Shown: positions 60,634-64,000 of the stretch, piece by piece
How positions within the stretch are numbered: the stretch's first letter is position 1
Layout of the letters: the number at the start of each line of letters is the position of its first letter
DNA from: JAIVJG01 sp964236735
Lineage (GTDB): Bacteria; Acidobacteriota; Blastocatellia; Pyrinomonadales; Pyrinomonadaceae
DNA: 64,000 bases
Assembly: GCA_964236735.1 (NCBI GenBank)
Contig: CAXSFM010000014.1
Span: 37,941-101,940 of the forward strand
Direction of reading: 5' to 3'
Made by a program: the position numbers and the translations under genes
Notes under the pieces: generated by a model
Told to the model about the DNA's origin: nothing
Databases searched by the model: none
Seen by the model: only the letters and a program-made list of their open reading frames with translations

Positions 60634-61734
60634 ATGCCACCAGGATTCATAAGAAAGACGCGCTCGCTGATGAGCCTCGCCGGTTTGCGCGAGCTGGTTT
60701 CCGACTCGATGGCGATTGATCTGGGTTCGACTTCGATCATCATCGCCGTGCGCGGGCGCGGCGTTGTCGTGGATGAGCCGGCGGTCGTCGCCGTCAACAA
60801 AGAGAACGGCGAGATCGTCGCATACGGCGAAGAGGCGCACGAGATGGAGGGACGCGAGGCGCGCGATGTGACGCTCGTCGCGCCGCTCGTGGACGGCGTC
60901 GTCGCGGACTTCGAGCGCACGCAGATGCTGCTCGACCACTTCGTCCGCGAGGCTCGTAGCGGCATCTCGCACTTCAGCCGTCGCGCCGTGATGAGCGTGC
61001 TGTCCGGCGTCACGCAGGTCGAGCAGCGCGCTTTGATGATGGCCGCCGAGCACGCGCACATCGGTCGCGTCCACATGGTCGAAGAGGGGCTGGCGGCGGC
61101 CATCGGCGCGGGCGTCTCGGTCGAAGACAGGCAGGCGTCGGCGGTCGTGGACATCGGCGGCGGCACGACGAACGTGGCCGTCGTCGCGCGCGGCTCCATC
61201 GTCTATTCGCGCGCTGAGCGCGTCGGCAGCATAGATATAGACGAGGCCATCGTTGATCGGCTGCGACGCCATCACGGTTTGATTATCGGTGTGCCGACGG
61301 CGGCGCGTCTCAAGATCGAACTTGGCTCCGCGATTGAACCGGTTGATCCTTCGCGCCATCTCAACATCAAGGGACGCGATGTGACGAGCGGCACGCCGCA
61401 GGCCGTTGACATCACGAGCGCGGAAGTTTGCCTCGCGGCGGAGCCGGTCATCGGACGGCTCGCGCGCGTCGTCAATCGCGCGCTCGCCGATCTGCAACCG
61501 GAAGTCGCCGCAGACCTCTACGACCGCGGCATCATCCTGACAGGCGGCGGCGCGCTGCTCGACGGCATGGCCGACTTTCTCGGTCGCGAAACCAAACTCC
61601 AGACGCGCATCGCCAACGATCCGCGCCACGCCATTGTCAACGGACTCTCCCAACTCTTCGACGACCCGCTCCTCCTTCGCCGCGTCGCACGTAACGAACA
61701 CTCCCTCATGCTCGACGCCGAAGCGGAATCTTGA
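60634..61734 (+). CDS. MreB-family actin-like protein
   Basis: This 366-aa cytoplasmic actin-fold ATPase polymerises under the membrane. The phosphate 1 motif is MAIDLGSTSIIIAV after an amphipathic N-terminal extension, phosphate 2 is VVDIGGGTTNVAVV, and the adenosine motif is ILTGGGALLDGMADFL. The family-typical EEGLAAAIGAGV and PTAARLKIELGSA are present. No mreC, mreD, pbp2 or rodA follow, so this may be a second MreB paralogue rather than the main rod-shape gene. ATG 60634 lies 10 bp after a hairpin and has no Shine-Dalgarno sequence. Confidence 0.9.
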   Translation: MPPGFIRKTRSLMSLAGLRELVSDSMAIDLGSTSIIIAVRGRGVVVDEPAVVAVNKENGEIVAYGEEAHEMEGREARDVTLVAPLVDGVVADFERTQMLLDHFVREARSGISHFSRRAVMSVLSGVTQVEQRALMMAAEHAHIGRVHMVEEGLAAAIGAGVSVEDRQASAVVDIGGGTTNVAVVARGSIVYSRAERVGSIDIDEAIVDRLRRHHGLIIGVPTAARLKIELGSAIEPVDPSRHLNIKGRDVTSGTPQAVDITSAEVCLAAEPVIGRLARVVNRALADLQPEVAADLYDRGIILTGGGALLDGMADFLGRETKLQTRIANDPRHAIVNGLSQLFDDPLLLRRVARNEHSLMLDAEAES

Positions 61735-61740
61735 AAGCAC

Positions 61741-61818
61741 TAGGCAGGAGGCAGAAAGCAGAGGGCAGTCAGGAATTAACTTGCCTTCTACTGCTTTCTG
61801 CCTCCTGCCTGCTGCCTA
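61741..61818. repeat. Hairpin repeat, GGCAGGAGGCAGAAAGC class
   Basis: The left arm at 61741-61769 starts TAGGCAGGAGGCAGAAAGCA. The right arm at 61789-61818 ends TGCCTCCTGCCTGCTGCCTA. The loop is CAGGAATTAACTTGCCTTC. It ends 7 bp before the start of the site-2 protease gene in the context CTACTGTTTTATGAA. Confidence 0.92.
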
Positions 61819-61825
61819 CTGTTTT

Positions 61826-62947
61826 ATGAATTTCAAGCGACAAATTCAGGTGGCGCGCGTGGCGGGGATTCCGGTGCGGATTGATTATCGCTGGTTTCTC
61901 ATCTTCGCACTGAGCGCGTGGGTCATCGCCTTGAGTTTCGAGCAGGGCACTTCGACGACGCGGCGCGTGCAGGTCGAAGCCTTGATGGCGTGGACGGCGG
62001 GCGTCGTGACGACGCTCGGACTCTTTCTCTCCATCTTCGGCCACGAGCTTTCGCACGCGCTCGTCGCGCGCATGGAGGGCATCGAGATTGAAGAAATCGT
62101 GTTGCACCCGTTCGGCGGCCTCACACGCCTGCGCCGCGAGCCTGACAATCCGCGCGCGGAATTTCGCATCGCCATCGCCGGCCCTTCGTCGAGCTTCGCG
62201 TTCGGCGTCGTCTCGTTCGCGCTGATGAAAGTTCTGGAAGTGGCGGGTTACAGGACAATCGCCGCCGGATTCTTCATCATCGGTTTCTGGAATCTTTTAA
62301 TCGCGATTTCAAATTTGCTGCCCGGCTATCCGCTCGACGGCGGGCGCGTGCTCCGCGCGTTTTTGTGGAAGCGCACGGGACGGCTCGACGACGCGACGCG
62401 CACGGCCAGCCTCGGCGGACAACTCATCGCCGGCGCGCTCATCGCATTCGGAGTTTATATTTATTGGAAGACGGGCGACACCTTCATGGGGCTGTGGTCT
62501 GTGCTCGTCGGATTGTTTTTGTTTGACGCCGCGCGCTCCGTCGTCGGCAAGCGCGGACGACGCAACAGCAGCATGTCGGCGCGCACGGCGGGCGATGCGA
62601 TGCTCGCGCCCGTCTCCGTCGAGCCGGACACGCTCGTCAGCCACTTCATAGACAACGTGCTGCCGCTCCATCAACAAACCGCCATCGCCGTCACGCACGG
62701 CGGGCGTCTCCACGGCATTCTCACGCTACAGGATTTGAAGCCGCTCCCGCGCGAGAATTGGCCGCGCACGCGCGTCTCGGAAGTGATGCGCCCCGTCAGT
62801 TCCAATCTCTTCGTTGACCCCTCGATGCCTCTGCCGCGCGCCGAAAAACTGTTGGCGGAAAACGGCGCGGGCGCGCTCGCCGTCATCAACGGCGCGGGTG
62901 AACTCGTCGGCTTTCTCCTACGCGGCCAACTCAAGCGTCGCGTGTGA
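61826..62947 (+). CDS. Site-2 protease (M50) with CBS pair
   Basis: This 373-aa inner-membrane zinc protease is of the S2P/SpoIVFB type and cuts substrates within the membrane. Hydrophobic segments cover about residues 22-245. The zinc motif is HELSH (73-77) and the third-ligand motif is NLLPGYPLDGGRVLRAFLWK (about 162-181). After a short basic linker, the C-terminal 110 residues form two CBS motifs (DAMLAPVSVEPDTLVSHFID and VSEVMRPVSSNLFVDPSMPL), which bind adenine nucleotides and could couple proteolysis to energy state. The cyclase-made nucleotide is a speculative ligand. ATG 61826 has no Shine-Dalgarno sequence; the hairpin lies just upstream. Confidence 0.93.
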   Translation: MNFKRQIQVARVAGIPVRIDYRWFLIFALSAWVIALSFEQGTSTTRRVQVEALMAWTAGVVTTLGLFLSIFGHELSHALVARMEGIEIEEIVLHPFGGLTRLRREPDNPRAEFRIAIAGPSSSFAFGVVSFALMKVLEVAGYRTIAAGFFIIGFWNLLIAISNLLPGYPLDGGRVLRAFLWKRTGRLDDATRTASLGGQLIAGALIAFGVYIYWKTGDTFMGLWSVLVGLFLFDAARSVVGKRGRRNSSMSARTAGDAMLAPVSVEPDTLVSHFIDNVLPLHQQTAIAVTHGGRLHGILTLQDLKPLPRENWPRTRVSEVMRPVSSNLFVDPSMPLPRAEKLLAENGAGALAVINGAGELVGFLLRGQLKRRV

Positions 62948-62973
62948 GTCTGACGCATCGTTTCACACCGGCA

Positions 62974-63618
62974 TTACCTCACGTTGATTGTCAGGCTCAC
63001 CGAATAAGTTCCCTTCGTCCCTGTTCCAGTGATGGTCAGTGTCTGCGGAGGAGGATTTGTCAGGTCTTTGCTGTGCGCCCAGATTGACCGCGCCGCGCCA
63101 TCCTCTTTGCCGATGGCCTTGTTGATGAGACCTTTTTCCAGATCATTAACATTCTTACCTGTGCCCTTCTCGATGGCCTTCTTGATGAGCATCAAAGTTG
63201 GCGGCAGCGCCGGATCAATGAATGGCAAGGCCACGTCGGGTATCATCTTCAGGACGCCGCCAACTATCTTTTCCCATCCAACCTTGATGTCTATGTCAAA
63301 GATTTCCACTTCGATTCTTTCAAAACTCTTGACATCAAGATCGCTGAAAATTATCTCGCGTTTAGAGATGTCCAACTTCGTGTCCATGTCCACCTTCGGC
63401 AGCGTATCGTGGCGCACGTACCCATTTTTATTTTTGTTACCCCTCTCGCATTCCCAGTAGTCACGGCTTCCTAACCCCGGCAGAGCCTCGCGTGCATACG
63501 CGATCTTGTCATTGGAATCTATGTACCTGAGACTGATGAGCGGTCGGAATTTACAATATTCGTCTTTCAGATTCGCGGGAAACGTCAGATCGGTCACGAC
63601 GATGTCAACGGTCTTCAT
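62974..63618 (-). CDS. Hypothetical protein
   Basis: This 214-aa protein has a very good ribosome site (AAAGGAG six bases before the ATG), so it is real. It starts MKTVDIVVTDLTFPANLKDE, and its first 110 residues alternate strands and charged turns (YIDSNDKIAYAREALPGLGS, KSFERIEVEIFDIDIKVGWE). A more hydrophobic amphipathic part follows (about 115-150, GVLKMIPDVALPFIDPALPP), then a C-terminal strand pair TLTITGTGTKGTYSVSLTIN. A C2-like beta sandwich is possible. No signal peptide, and no family recognised. It converges with the site-2 protease gene with 26 bp between stops. Composition is AT-richer than the neighbours. Confidence 0.8.
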   Translation of the reverse strand: MKTVDIVVTDLTFPANLKDEYCKFRPLISLRYIDSNDKIAYAREALPGLGSRDYWECERGNKNKNGYVRHDTLPKVDMDTKLDISKREIIFSDLDVKSFERIEVEIFDIDIKVGWEKIVGGVLKMIPDVALPFIDPALPPTLMLIKKAIEKGTGKNVNDLEKGLINKAIGKEDGAARSIWAHSKDLTNPPPQTLTITGTGTKGTYSVSLTINVR

Positions 63619-64000
63619 GGATAGCTCCTTTGGCTGAGGGGATGCGTCTTCTGCTCAACGGGCTATCTATCGCTTGCATCCGTGATTAGCAATAGCCGCT
63701 AAATTATTGATTGAGGATGGGCGGTTATTTCAATGGCTGCCCGCGTTAGTTCACTGGCATCACGCTGACAGAGCAAACTGGAAACGGGCACAAGCTATCT
63801 CCGTTGATTAAAGGTGTCAAGCCAAAGTTAGTTAGGTCATATCAAAGCCGCCTCACTTGAAATCAACTCGCGCCGGACGAACTCCATTCAAGCAACGGCG
63901 CAAGGAAAGCGCGATCAAAATCATCGTCATTTTCTGCTACTCAATTGGGACTGTCTAAATCAAAGCAGACAGCGATATAATGCTTGATATGATTACTTGT
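63619..64000. other. Right-edge stretch without a supported gene
   Basis: This is the upstream region of the 214-aa hypothetical gene. A TATAAT lies at 63976-63981, but no matching -35 box sits at the right distance. ATGCTTGATATG at 63981 stays open to the edge and could be the first codons of a gene outside the window. Confidence 0.4.

Noticed and set aside
63945..63981. Promoter at the right edge (TTGGGA and TATAAT)
   Set aside because: The spacer is 25 bp, too long for a normal sigma-70 promoter, and the downstream frame is cut by the window edge.

Overview
The window looks like a chromosomal segment of an Acidobacteriota bacterium, most likely class Blastocatellia. This is inferred from the moderately high GC content and the gene repertoire: an ECF sigma factor overlapping a Ser/Thr kinase with PD40 repeats, DUF4388 and TonB-domain proteins, a CarD regulator, tandem M13 peptidases, a GAF/sigma-54 activator and an FHA-GAF-cyclase. 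No rRNA, tRNA, CRISPR array, transposase or phage gene was recognised.

Layout. 1-6.4 kb, mostly minus strand: the 5' part of ileS, two small membrane/stress proteins, a sigma-54 activator and a PfkB sugar kinase. 6.6-10.3 kb: uvrC, a DUF2231 membrane protein and a YtxH-like protein. 10.4-15.4 kb: a secreted serine hydrolase, then the ECF sigma/kinase pair. 15.5-20.3 kb, minus: a lipoprotein pair, tdk, an unrecognised TIR/deoxyribosyltransferase-like protein, a lysine-rich basic protein, a DUF4279-like protein and a YjjX-type NTP phosphatase. 20.4-23.6 kb, plus: a LeuA-like protein, RidA and an M20 peptidase. 23.8-29.4 kb, minus: two TonB-domain proteins, a PBP4-type carboxypeptidase and a family 9 glycosyltransferase. 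29.7-31.1 kb: a convergent nuclease-inhibitor/nuclease pair. 31.1-34.0 kb, minus: eno-gpmI. 34.4-39.3 kb: an SGNH hydrolase, a hemerythrin, a YdeP-type molybdopterin oxidoreductase and a 52-aa membrane protein. 39.3-48.8 kb: a glycine-zipper protein, an EF-P family gene with an EfpL-type loop, a TPR-like secreted protein, dnaE, a decayed toxin-antitoxin remnant, ettA and DUF427. 49.4-55.6 kb: one M28 and two tandem M13 secreted metallopeptidases. 55.8-62.9 kb: CarD, a porin, an FHA-GAF-cyclase, an MreB-family protein and a site-2 protease. The window ends with an unrecognised protein and a 380-bp stretch without a gene.

The most unusual signal is not a gene. Between genes lie at least 17 complete and 2 half hairpin elements of about 70-150 bp. 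Their arms belong to about nine unrelated sequence classes, many built of short quasi-tandem words. Several classes share a loop of the form GAGC...CTTTGTCTT. One element is nested inside another. One pair has its central stem-loop inverted relative to its outer ends. Several donate stop codons, coding tails or start-codon contexts to neighbouring genes. Other points worth checking are the NucA/NuiA-like pair, the EfpL-like loop on an otherwise EF-P-like protein, a 21-bp degenerate minisatellite that reads as Cys-containing heptads, and the TIR-like orphan.
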